Source: an uncultured Dysgonomonas sp. (GTDB lineage: Bacteria; Bacteroidota; Bacteroidia; Bacteroidales; Dysgonomonadaceae). Taken from it: a DNA stretch of 64,000 nucleotides. The stretch is taken from assembly GCA_900556485.1 (NCBI GenBank), contig USOX01000003.1, positions 62,001 to 126,000 on the forward strand, written 5' to 3'. The notes below the pieces were generated by a model that worked only from the letters and a program-made list of their open reading frames with translations, did not search any database and was not told the DNA's origin. Positions 9,300 to 18,079 of this stretch are shown piece after piece (within the stretch, counting starts at the first letter, position 1; every line of letters starts with the position of its first letter). The translations under genes and the position numbers were made by a program.

Positions 9300-9659
9300 A
9301 TGGGATCACAAATTATTATAAACCGTAATATTTTAACACAAAAAGGAAGAAAACTTAAAATTGATTTACAAATCAATATTCCCTCTTTCTCTCTACATGA
9401 AAATGGCTCGGTAACATTGACTCCTGTTTTAGAAAAAGGGGCCAATAGGTATGAATTGCCGCACCTCCTTATAAATGGAAAAGAACGTCACAAAGGATAC
9501 AAACAAATGATCAAAGCATTAGGTAAAAAAAATATACACTCGGCATACAACATATACAAAGCTTTAGAACTGAAGCAAGAATCTGATCTTTCGTATAATA
9601 TACAAATAGATTATGAAGATTGGATGGACAATGCCAAGATACAGTTAGTCCAGAACTAA
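9300..9659 (+). CDS. orphan DUF3868 N-terminal domain protein
   Basis: This 119-residue protein resembles only the N-terminal beta-sandwich of DUF3868 proteins, which in Bacteroidales fimbrial operons are normally fused to an OmpA-like part. Recognisable pieces are VTLTPVLEKGANRYELPHL, INGKERHKGYKQMI and YEDWMDNAKIQLVQN. It has no signal peptide, and the Cys-rich stretch that normally follows the domain is absent because the frame stops. Either both ends were lost (a remnant) or it is a small free-standing version. It sits upstream of pilin gene B in the same direction, separated by 292 bp. Confidence 0.65.
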   Translation: MGSQIIINRNILTQKGRKLKIDLQINIPSFSLHENGSVTLTPVLEKGANRYELPHLLINGKERHKGYKQMIKALGKKNIHSAYNIYKALELKQESDLSYNIQIDYEDWMDNAKIQLVQN

Positions 9660-9951
9660 AAAATATATATATATCAAGGTTAATTCTTCGTTCACCGAAA
9701 CAAAGAATAATTACCAAGTAATAATTATATTTTATAGATATCTATATAAAAGACAATAGTAATATTCTATTATTAAATTATCTGATTCTTTAAGCAGAAT
9801 TTGAAGAATAAAGGTAATATCATTCCAAATAATCCATTTGGTAATAGGAGATTTCTTGCTAATTGCACAGAAATGAAAGCGGTAAAACAATCACAAATAC
9901 ATAAAAATCAAAAAGTTATACGTTCAAAGAAATTTATTCATCAAAAAAGAA

Positions 9952-11085
9952 ATGAAAATGAAGTTTAAGTATGTATTAATTGCTGCTGCAACCCTTATGA
10001 TGGGTTTTGCCAGCTGTGGGAGCGACAATGAAGTCGGTGGTGAAGATGTAGGAGGTACTAAAGATGTAACAATAAGAGTTACAAAACCTAGCACTTATGC
10101 CGAGGAAGCTACTGCTGACGGAGTAACTCCGGATGTTAACGATGCTACACTATTCTTTATCAACAGTGCAGGAATCGTTATGGAACAAGGGACTATGAAT
10201 GCTGCAGAAATAGCGGATAAGGTAAATGGTAAAACATTTTTGAATATTCCTGCTGATGTAAACAAGGTAGTTTTGGTAGGTAACTCAACAGCATTAACTT
10301 CTCCTACTTTCGGAACTATAAATAACGAAACTCAGTTTAATGCTGTAATGTTGGAACAAAGTGCTCAGACTCACGCTAAAACTGCTGTAAACGTACAAGG
10401 AACAGCTGCAATAGCTGCCGGAACAGGTAATATTACTGTAACAGTTCAGGTACGTCCGGCTATTTCACGTATCGAAATAGGTGAAGTAAAAGTAAAAACA
10501 GGAGTAGGTGTTGGAATAGAACTTGCCAGCTTCAAACTTACTGGTATCTATATCAATAATACCTATACTAAACTAGGACTTGATTATAGCACATTACCTA
10601 CTCTTGCTACAGAAATATTAAATTATGGACTAAGTGCCCCTGAATTTACAAACACCTCTTACCCTGCACGTTACAAAGACGAATGGGCAGAGGCTGGTGT
10701 TACTAATGCTGCATCTTTCACTCCTACTGTAGTTACTGACAAATGGTCTTACTTTGTAATGCCTCCGGTTGCTGGTAAAGGAACAACTATCAATGGCGAA
10801 CAAAAAACTTCTGTTCCTCACATCCTTATCAAAGTAGAAAATGCAATCAAAGCATCTGATAATTCGCAACTATACGCTACTCCTAAATTCTTAACGATCA
10901 GAAAACTAATAGACAACAGTACACTTAATGAACTAACTCACCTGTTACCAGGAAGGGTTTACAAGATCACTGCTATAGAAGTTGATGGTAAAGATCTAGG
11001 AGAACCGGAAGGAGAAAACAGAGATATAACTGTACTTGTAGACGTATTAGCATGGGAAGGTGTTGATGTTACACCTGGACTATAA
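9952..11085 (+). CDS. fimbrillin (major pilin), locus B
   Basis: This 377-residue lipoprotein precursor has a lipobox (MGFASC, Cys at about residue 22), a Gly/Asp spacer and a type V pilin-like two-domain body. An early strand, KDVTIRVTK, contains Arg42, a plausible trypsin-like maturation site. ITVTVQVRPAISRIEIGEV is the conserved inter-domain segment, and the last strand, VDVLAWEGVDVTPGL, is the C-terminal segment seen in this family. The downstream anchor ends almost identically (LSWEGIGVTPGK). It starts locus B; a 292-bp A+T-rich leader precedes it and a strong hairpin follows it. The alternative start two codons downstream (MKFKYV) is equally good. Confidence 0.85.
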   Translation: MKMKFKYVLIAAATLMMGFASCGSDNEVGGEDVGGTKDVTIRVTKPSTYAEEATADGVTPDVNDATLFFINSAGIVMEQGTMNAAEIADKVNGKTFLNIPADVNKVVLVGNSTALTSPTFGTINNETQFNAVMLEQSAQTHAKTAVNVQGTAAIAAGTGNITVTVQVRPAISRIEIGEVKVKTGVGVGIELASFKLTGIYINNTYTKLGLDYSTLPTLATEILNYGLSAPEFTNTSYPARYKDEWAEAGVTNAASFTPTVVTDKWSYFVMPPVAGKGTTINGEQKTSVPHILIKVENAIKASDNSQLYATPKFLTIRKLIDNSTLNELTHLLPGRVYKITAIEVDGKDLGEPEGENRDITVLVDVLAWEGVDVTPGL

Positions 11086-11119
11086 TCTAAGAAATCTTTT
11101 ATAAAATATTTAATCACAA

Positions 11120-11159
11120 CAGTCGTGCAGGCCGGTTACGGCCGGCCATGTACGGTCTG
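11120..11159 (+). promoter_or_regulatory. strong hairpin between pilin and anchor genes (locus B)
   Basis: A G+C-rich stem (GGCCGG/CCGGCC, then TCGTGCA/TGTACGG with G-U pairs, then CAG/CTG, with two single-base bulges) fills the 110-bp gap between the pilin and the anchor gene. There is no T-run after it. It matches in position the hairpin of locus A and may stabilise pilin mRNA or attenuate the downstream genes. Confidence 0.6.
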
Positions 11160-11195
11160 ATTGTTCTTCGAAACAAGAAACCTAAATAGTAAGTA

Positions 11196-12083
11196 ATGAA
11201 ACTATTGAAAGCCCTTTCTATAATTATCTTATTAGCATTATCCGGATGCATCGGGGATAACATGGACGACTGTCCACCTGTAAACAATGTTATCTTATAT
11301 TTCGAATATCCGAATTTTCCTGAGCGCATCAACCGGGTGAATGTAGGGATATTTAATAAGAATGGCTTACATGTGATGGATCACCAGGTAGAAAAAACTG
11401 ATCTGGATATACTTCAAGGAATACAATTAACCCTCAACAACGGCGAATATACAGCAGTATGCTGGGGTAATGCATTCGACGATACACGCATCACATGTTT
11501 CAATCCTAACTCAAGCATGCACGATGGGGAGCTTTCGCATCCTAACTATGGAACATCGGTCAGAATCCCGACACACGATTCTATCACTTTCGGAAGACTG
11601 AATTTTTTCATTAAATCGAAAGACAAAGTCAGCCATACAGTAAATATGAAACCTGCACATATAAAAATACATGTATATGTAAAAGGTTTGGCTATACTCA
11701 ATACAAACCCTGCACCGGCAGATTATCCGGCAATAAGGATCAACAACCTCGATCCTGCCTACGATTTCGAAATGATCAATTGTGGCACCAGTTCAAGTTA
11801 TCACCCTGAAGTAGAAGTTGATAACACACTAAAATTAGCGATAGCAAAATGTAATACGCTTCGCTTCGAAGACGACAATCCAATAACTGTAGACGTTTTG
11901 ACAAACTCTGCAAGTAACAACATATTGCATACCGTAAACCTCAAGAAGTTTATGGAAGACAACAATATCAATGTAGTAGACGGAGAAGAACTTACTATCC
12001 CTATACTTATCACATTCGGTAACGGTACAGTAACCGTAACATTGCTAAGTTGGGAAGGAATAGGTGTTACACCGGGGAAATAA
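11196..12083 (+). CDS. FimB/Mfa2-family fimbrial anchor lipoprotein (locus B)
   Basis: This 295-residue protein has a lipobox (LALSGC, Cys18) followed by the D-D-C-P motif (NMDDCPP) seen in Mfa2/FimB anchors. The N-domain then shows NVILYFEYPN, INRVNVGIFNKNG and a NNGEYTAVCWGN strand typical of this family. The C-terminus (TVTLLSWEGIGVTPGK) mirrors that of the pilin at 9952-11085, consistent with a shared fold and docking at the fimbrial base. It is separated by 25 bp from the next gene, so it is part of operon B. The likely role is outer-membrane anchoring and length control of the fimbria. Confidence 0.85.
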   Translation: MKLLKALSIIILLALSGCIGDNMDDCPPVNNVILYFEYPNFPERINRVNVGIFNKNGLHVMDHQVEKTDLDILQGIQLTLNNGEYTAVCWGNAFDDTRITCFNPNSSMHDGELSHPNYGTSVRIPTHDSITFGRLNFFIKSKDKVSHTVNMKPAHIKIHVYVKGLAILNTNPAPADYPAIRINNLDPAYDFEMINCGTSSSYHPEVEVDNTLKLAIAKCNTLRFEDDNPITVDVLTNSASNNILHTVNLKKFMEDNNINVVDGEELTIPILITFGNGTVTVTLLSWEGIGVTPGK

Positions 12084-12108
12084 GAAAATTTAAAAGAAAA
12101 ATAATATA

Positions 12109-14019
12109 ATGATGAAGAGAATATCATCCTATATCATACCTGTCGTTTTATTCTTCTTTGCTGTAGCTTGCTCAGACGAAGGATATAACAACTCGCACGA
12201 AGACAAGTTCAAACCTGTCACTCTGACTTTGAGCTTACCGGGCGATATGAAAAGCGACAAATCCACCAAAGCTTTAACCGAAGCTCAGGATCAGGAGGTG
12301 AAAACAGTTGATGTATTAGCCTTTATCAACGATGGTAGTGGAAATTATCTATACGCATACCAATCCAGAGGACATAGCATATCCATAACAGGCGGTACCG
12401 GTTCGTTTCAGGTAACCCTGTCTGAACATAGCCGACAACAAATATTTGTAATTCTGGCAAATGCAAATAAAGAGTTGGTCGCAACCTCAATAACCCTCAA
12501 CGAAAACATAAATACAGTTCTCCCGAAATTGACTGCAACATCAGCAAATGAATGGGATGCAAATAATAACAATTCGGGTGTATTGCGCTACATACCAATG
12601 TATTGCAAAACACCTCCCGTTATAATAAACAATACAACCACAACAATCGGAAGATATTCTTTAGTAAGAATGCTTGCACGCTTCGATGTAAGGTTAAAAT
12701 CCACGATTTCTAATTTCCAATTAGTTAATGCTTGTATTTTCAACAGAAAAGACAAAGGATATATAGCATACTTAGACGCAAACTGGGATGGTTCTAAGGT
12801 AGACAAACCCGAAGTTCCGGGCGATGTTACAACAACAAAAGTAAACTCTATCTTATACAACGCTGATGCTATAACACATCGAGTTATACGTAGCATTTAC
12901 AGCTTCGAGGCCGAAGGCGTTAGCGATCGTAGTCAATCCACAGCTATAGTTGTTGGAGGTTACTTCGACTACCCTAACAATACTTCGAAAGTGTCATACT
13001 ATCGTATTGATGTTCCTGTAACGAAGCCAGGTCAATTTAGTGGAGACATTATCCGTAATCATCTATATGACATAGAAATACAATCGGTAGAAGATGAAGG
13101 TTCTACCACGCCGGAGGAGGCTTTCGATGGTGAAGTGAAAGTAACAGCTACAATTACTCCATGGAATCTGGCCAATCAGGATGTAATATTTGACGGAGAG
13201 TATAATCTGGTGCTCGACTTTAATAAAAATACGCTTGATTTCAGAAACATTGAGGAAGATAAAATTATAACAATAACAACTACACATCCTTCCAGTGTCA
13301 GTATTAGTGCTGTTACATATTCCGATCCAAACGTAACAGGATGGGTGACTATTACCAAAATATCAGACGAAAAATGGAGAATATCTACTACATCTAAAAA
13401 CTATAAAGAAAAGAGAGCTGGAACTTTTACTATCACTGCCGGTAATTTAAATTATATATCGCCTATATCACAAAGAGGCTGCGGAAGTAGTGGAAAAGTT
13501 GAACTTATGGAGATTGGAAACAATACCTATAATACTTATCTCTACAACGACAGATGCTGGATGGTCGAAAATTCTCGATCGGGTGCAAAAGAAGGTACCG
13601 ACAAGGACTTTGCTTCCAACAAGTTCGGAAAAGGTGGAACTATTATTGGCACACTACCAAACCCAGATAATGTACAGCATTATTACACATGGGCACAGGC
13701 AAACAGGGCTGATAATGCTTGTCCTCCGGGATGGCATTTACCAACTGTCGCTGAATTTACAGAAGTGGTTAACATAATAATGCTAGAACCTAACAGCACT
13801 GTCAACCAACACTGGACTACCAGTGCGCAAGATGCACATACAGGATACTTCGACCCTGTTGCAAGCGAATGGAGAGAATGGAACGAAAAAGGATATTGGT
13901 GGTGTGCATCCAACGATGGCAGCTATTACTATAGCTTAAGCCATTCAGGAGGAATAGGTGCTCCGGTAACTAGTTCAAACGCAGATCTTTGGTACTCTGT
14001 ACGATGCGTCAAAGATTAA
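12109..14019 (+). CDS. minor fimbrial subunit with C-terminal FISUMP domain
   Basis: This 636-residue lipoprotein (lipobox AVAC, Cys21) has three parts. Residues about 30-340 form a fimbrillin-like region (VTLTLSLPGDM, VKTVDVLAFIND, YSLVRMLARFDVRL). Residues about 365-455 form a BACON-like beta-sandwich (LVLDFNKNTLDF, TGWVTITKI, YISPISQRG). The C-terminal 180 residues are a FISUMP-type domain (DRCWMVEN, YTWAQAN, CPPGWHLPTVAEF, YWWCASNDG, YSVRCVKD). FISUMP domains have a C-type-lectin-like look and occur on surface proteins, so this may be a ligand-binding tip or accessory subunit. The RMLAR motif is shared with the next gene, which points to tandem duplication of the pilin part. Confidence 0.8.
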   Translation: MMKRISSYIIPVVLFFFAVACSDEGYNNSHEDKFKPVTLTLSLPGDMKSDKSTKALTEAQDQEVKTVDVLAFINDGSGNYLYAYQSRGHSISITGGTGSFQVTLSEHSRQQIFVILANANKELVATSITLNENINTVLPKLTATSANEWDANNNNSGVLRYIPMYCKTPPVIINNTTTTIGRYSLVRMLARFDVRLKSTISNFQLVNACIFNRKDKGYIAYLDANWDGSKVDKPEVPGDVTTTKVNSILYNADAITHRVIRSIYSFEAEGVSDRSQSTAIVVGGYFDYPNNTSKVSYYRIDVPVTKPGQFSGDIIRNHLYDIEIQSVEDEGSTTPEEAFDGEVKVTATITPWNLANQDVIFDGEYNLVLDFNKNTLDFRNIEEDKIITITTTHPSSVSISAVTYSDPNVTGWVTITKISDEKWRISTTSKNYKEKRAGTFTITAGNLNYISPISQRGCGSSGKVELMEIGNNTYNTYLYNDRCWMVENSRSGAKEGTDKDFASNKFGKGGTIIGTLPNPDNVQHYYTWAQANRADNACPPGWHLPTVAEFTEVVNIIMLEPNSTVNQHWTTSAQDAHTGYFDPVASEWREWNEKGYWWCASNDGSYYYSLSHSGGIGAPVTSSNADLWYSVRCVKD

Positions 14020-14068
14020 AAAATATAAACTCTAACCCTCGGATTGGAGGAATAAAAACAGGAAAATA

Positions 14069-16210
14069 ATGAAAAACAGGCTTATACACTTGTTATTATT
14101 CATCTCAGTACTTATTGCGGCATCATCGTGCCGTGATGAAGAAAATATTGTAACACCTGACGATGATGACGCTAACGCGGTAAATTTCACACTGAATATA
14201 CCCGGACTCAACATCCCCTCCACCTATTCGATGAATGGAGCAAAGGAAAATGAGATTAAAGATGTGGATATTCTGGTATTTAAAGTAGATGCTGCAGGCA
14301 ATCAGGTTTACTCATATCATAAACCGGCTATCAATATATTCAATACAAACACAGGAACTGTTAAATTCCATGCAAAGTTGCAGGAAGAAATAGACCGTAA
14401 TCTGCTAATTGTAGCCAATGCCAGAAATTCAGTCAATGGTATACTTGGCTCAATAACAGCTGATGTTACCTCAAAAACAGAAGTATTGGCTTTACTCGAA
14501 CAATCCAATACCACTAAGTGGGAAGCCGATGGAGATGGAGTATACACCAATATACCTATGATAACCGAAACCGGAAAGATGGATGTTATAATAGGAACAA
14601 AGGTGAAGAATATATCATTTGTTCGTATGCTTGCACGCATCGATGTAAAGGTGAGTGTTGCGGAAGCGAATTTCAGACTCGAAAATATATATTTGTGTAA
14701 TTATAGTACCAATGGACGCATAGCCCCTGCGTGGGATGCAAAGGGAGTTTTATCTACAACTGCTGCAACAAGTCCCAACCTGCCTACAACCCTTAACAGG
14801 AAAATAGGAAATGAAAATGCAATAAAATATACAGCCTCTGGTAAAACCAGCTACGAAGGTGAAATATACATATTCGAAGCCGAAGCTGCCGACGATACTG
14901 GAGGTATGGATGATCCGGCACGTAAAAATGCAACATGTATAGTTATCGAAGGTAAATATAACGGTATGGGAGCAACTACCTTCTATCGTATCGATTTTGC
15001 ACATGATGGCACCCATGGAACAGTAAACACATACATGCCATTACTGCGTAATTTCAAATATGTGATAAACGTAACACAAGTAAACGGAATGGGAGAAACA
15101 TCTTTAGTTAATGCTCTTTCTTCATATGCACAATCAAACATACATGTCGAAAAAATAGTATACGACGAAGGAGAACTTAAAGATATAATCTTCAACGGGC
15201 GCTATATGTTTGGTGTAGACAAAAGTATATTCCAAACCTATACAGGAAGAGATTTTAATGGGACCGAAGATTTTGCCAAACTGATAGTAAACACAAACTT
15301 TCAGGAAGGATGGACTGTAAAAGTCAGCGACAACAATGGTAAAAATAACCCCGATTGGTTTGGTATCACACAATACTCAGGCAGCAATGGCACATCTTAT
15401 CTGGGAATAACTGTCAACTCCAGTGCAGCAGACAAAGCAGCTACAGGCTATCTCGATTTCACAGCGGGAGACTTGCAAAAACGAGTAAGTTTCTACAGTG
15501 TAGAACCATTTATAAGGTTCGTTTCCCCGACTTTGGATGGAGATATTATAGACTTTGGCCATACTGAGCAAATAATGTTGCGCAGTATAAATATAGAAAC
15601 AAATGCATATTGGAAATATGAAGCTAGCGACGAAACCGGGAATCAAGCGTTCGAAAATATAGTTCCTACTCCATCACATGTGGTAAATGCAGAAAATGTT
15701 GGAGGTAGCCCGGCAACAACGGAACTTAAGACATTCTCATTCCAGCCATCAAACGGAAACGAACAAGAGGCTGGCACACAATTCACATCTAAATTGACGT
15801 TCTCCACATGCAATACCGGTGATACCGGAAATGATAAATCCATATCATTGACAATAAAAAGAACTGTTCCGGTTTATATAGGATTATTCAAAATGCTACC
15901 TGGAAACGATCAGGAAATAGGTTCCGGTAATGGTGCCGATACCAACACTACTGTCAGCATAACAGCTACAGCTAACACATGGTGGGTAGGTGTTGCACGT
16001 GCTTCACAAGATGAAAATGGAGAAAATCTCGCAACAAATGATGATGATCAATCTGCCGGAGCTAAAGCTGAAAAAACATCAAACGTAATAATACGTAAAA
16101 ACGACTTAGGATATTCGCGTAAAATATATCTATATATAAAATATAGAGATGTCAATAATGGCAACCAGATTCGCTATGTATATGTAGGAGAGGTTACTCA
16201 AAGAGGATAA
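14069..16210 (+). CDS. large minor fimbrial subunit with BACON-like repeats
   Basis: This 713-residue lipoprotein (lipobox AASSC, Cys21) shares the architecture of the preceding gene. A fimbrillin-like N-terminal half has VNFTLNIPGLN, IKDVDILVFKVD and ISFVRMLARIDVKV. From about residue 375, two or three BACON-like beta-sandwiches follow (GVDKSIFQTYTG, ATGYLDFTAGDL, WKYEASDETG, YVYVGEVTQRG). It lacks a FISUMP domain. The gene lies 49 bp after its neighbour and is followed by the hairpin-repeat array. It is probably a tip or accessory subunit; the carbohydrate-binding idea for BACON domains is general family knowledge. Confidence 0.75.
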   Translation: MKNRLIHLLLFISVLIAASSCRDEENIVTPDDDDANAVNFTLNIPGLNIPSTYSMNGAKENEIKDVDILVFKVDAAGNQVYSYHKPAINIFNTNTGTVKFHAKLQEEIDRNLLIVANARNSVNGILGSITADVTSKTEVLALLEQSNTTKWEADGDGVYTNIPMITETGKMDVIIGTKVKNISFVRMLARIDVKVSVAEANFRLENIYLCNYSTNGRIAPAWDAKGVLSTTAATSPNLPTTLNRKIGNENAIKYTASGKTSYEGEIYIFEAEAADDTGGMDDPARKNATCIVIEGKYNGMGATTFYRIDFAHDGTHGTVNTYMPLLRNFKYVINVTQVNGMGETSLVNALSSYAQSNIHVEKIVYDEGELKDIIFNGRYMFGVDKSIFQTYTGRDFNGTEDFAKLIVNTNFQEGWTVKVSDNNGKNNPDWFGITQYSGSNGTSYLGITVNSSAADKAATGYLDFTAGDLQKRVSFYSVEPFIRFVSPTLDGDIIDFGHTEQIMLRSINIETNAYWKYEASDETGNQAFENIVPTPSHVVNAENVGGSPATTELKTFSFQPSNGNEQEAGTQFTSKLTFSTCNTGDTGNDKSISLTIKRTVPVYIGLFKMLPGNDQEIGSGNGADTNTTVSITATANTWWVGVARASQDENGENLATNDDDQSAGAKAEKTSNVIIRKNDLGYSRKIYLYIKYRDVNNGNQIRYVYVGEVTQRG

Positions 16211-16932
16211 AAATATAATGAGAAGAGGAGTAAAAAATAGTATAACAATAAAACACGATTCCATCGTGTCTAGTTCTTCGTAATAAGAATTTGTCTTCAT
16301 TCACATATCTGATGGGTATAATAGAATAAGGATATGTGGTGACTTAAAAAAAGTCCTGGATCCTGCGGATCGGGAGATTCGCAGGATTAATTTAAAAACA
16401 AAAAGAAAATGAACGATATACACATATATAATATAGGAAAAACCAACCGAAAGGTTGTAAGTAGTTTTGTAAAGTCAAGTGATCCTGTGAGTCGGGAGAT
16501 TCGCAGGATTTGTTAAGAAACAAATTAGAAATGAACAGAAACAATATATATACATATATGAAAAAGAAAAATCAACCGAAAGGTTGTAAAGTAGTTTTGT
16601 AAAGTCTTTGAGTCCTGTGAGTCGGGATGATTCGCAGGATTTGTTTAATAACAGATTGAAAATGAATAGGAACAATATATATAAACATATAATATTAAAG
16701 AAAAAACCAACCGAAAGGTTGTAAAGTAGTTTTGTAAAGTCTTTAAGTCCTGTGAGTCGGGATGATTCGCAGGATTTGTTTAATAACAAATTAGAAATGA
16801 ATAGAAACAATATATATACACATAATTATAAGAAAAAAAACAACCGAAAGGTTGTAAGTAGTTTTGTAAAGTCTTGAATCCTGTGAGTCGGGAGACTCGC
16901 GGGATTTATAAAAAAAGTTGATAAAAAAATAG
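16211..16932 (+). repeat. tandem hairpin-repeat array in operon B (5 hairpin copies, about 130-bp period)
   Basis: The 722-bp gap holds five copies of a 26-27-nt hairpin (starting at 16361, 16483, 16613, 16748 and 16879; for example TCCTGTGAGTC + GGGA + GATTCGCAGGA). Four copies of a second hairpin, CAACC-GAAA-GGTTG with a GNRA tetraloop, start at 16444, 16573, 16708 and 16841. Changes in the long stem keep pairing: TGCGGATC in copy 1, GACTCGCGGGA in copy 5. Each GNRA hairpin is followed by GTAGTTTTGTAAAGT, which contains a TAnnTTTG box, then the long hairpin, then TTTGTTTAATAA in the central copies. Each unit also has an ATG that opens a 20-36-codon frame starting like MNRNNIY. A further small hairpin (ACACGAT/ATCGTGT) lies at 16253-16269. 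Confidence 0.85.
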
Positions 16933-18057
16933 ATGAGAGATAGATACAACATATTACTAATGATAGGAATAGTTCTACTGATCGGAACATTATTCTTTTC
17001 TTGTGTAGACGACGATGATACACCGCCGGTAAACTCGGTAGTACTAGTCTATATGGGAGGAGATAATAATCTGTCGGACGAAACCTATCAGAAAATAGAA
17101 TCGCTGAAGCAAGGATGGAACAAAAATATTAAAGGTAAACTGTTGGTTTATTGTGATCCTTCCGATGCAGCACCTCAACTCATCGAAATATGTACATGTA
17201 AAAAAGGAAATCCTATAACCGAAGTCGTACGCACTTATGACGAAGAGAACTCGGCTAGTGCCGAAGTGTTTTCGAGAGTAATAAGCGAAGTAAAATCATT
17301 ATACAATGCTCCATCCTACGGACTGATTCTTTTTTCTCACGCATCAGGATGGTTACCCGAAGGCACTCTCAAAAGCCCAAAATCTATATTGACAGATAAT
17401 GAAGATACAATGAGTTTAGGCGAATTGGCCTCTGCCCTACCCGATCACTGTTTCGACTATATAATCTTCGAAGCATGCTTTATGGCAGGTATAGAAGTAG
17501 CATACGAACTAAAAGATAAAGCAAATTATATATTGGCATCCTCTGCTGAAATAGTATCGCCGGGATTTACCGAAATCTATAAAGATGCTATCAACCAATT
17601 ATTTCAATCTCCTGCCAATATAGAAGGCTTTGCCCGTTCGGCATTCAAATACTATGATGCACAAAACGGGTATATGCGTTCGGCTACATTTAGTATTATA
17701 AAAACCGGGGGACTCGAAAATCTTAGCTCCTGGATTAAAGAGAATTGCAATCTTAATAAAAATGTAGATCTAAAAACAATACAACACTTCGACAGATATA
17801 CAACACACCGTTTGTTCTTCGATTTCGAAGATTATTATTCCACCTTACTCAACGATGCAGAAAAAGAACAGGAATTATCAACCCTGATAAATACTTATGT
17901 CACCTATAAGGCCGCTACATCCGATTTTATGATCGATTATGATGGCTTTGTAATAAAGAAACATTCCGGACTGACAACATACATCAGGCAAGAAAGATTT
18001 CCTTTTCTGAACGAAGAATATCAGAAACTGGAATGGCACAAAGATATAACAGATTAA
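16933..18057 (+). CDS. clostripain-like (peptidase family C11) lipoprotein
   Basis: This 374-residue protein has a lipobox (LFFSC, Cys24) and an acidic spacer VDDDD, so it is probably surface or periplasm exposed. The C11 catalytic dyad is visible: His136 in LILFSHASGW and Cys182 in DYIIFEACFMAG. NSVVLVYMGGDNNLS is the typical first strand of the family. C11 peptidases usually cut after Arg or Lys. The gene lies inside fimbrial operon B, just after the hairpin array and 22 bp before the DUF3575 gene. In Porphyromonas, type V pilin precursors are trimmed after Arg by gingipains (C25), a related clan. The inferred role is maturation of pilin B. Confidence 0.85.
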   Translation: MRDRYNILLMIGIVLLIGTLFFSCVDDDDTPPVNSVVLVYMGGDNNLSDETYQKIESLKQGWNKNIKGKLLVYCDPSDAAPQLIEICTCKKGNPITEVVRTYDEENSASAEVFSRVISEVKSLYNAPSYGLILFSHASGWLPEGTLKSPKSILTDNEDTMSLGELASALPDHCFDYIIFEACFMAGIEVAYELKDKANYILASSAEIVSPGFTEIYKDAINQLFQSPANIEGFARSAFKYYDAQNGYMRSATFSIIKTGGLENLSSWIKENCNLNKNVDLKTIQHFDRYTTHRLFFDFEDYYSTLLNDAEKEQELSTLINTYVTYKAATSDFMIDYDGFVIKKHSGLTTYIRQERFPFLNEEYQKLEWHKDITD

Positions 18058-18079
18058 TAAACAAATAAGATATAAAATA

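Noticed and set aside
16361..16904. Hairpin array as a CRISPR array
   Set aside because: Repeats are about 130 bp apart and the sequence between hairpins is itself repeated, not unique spacers; no cas genes are present.
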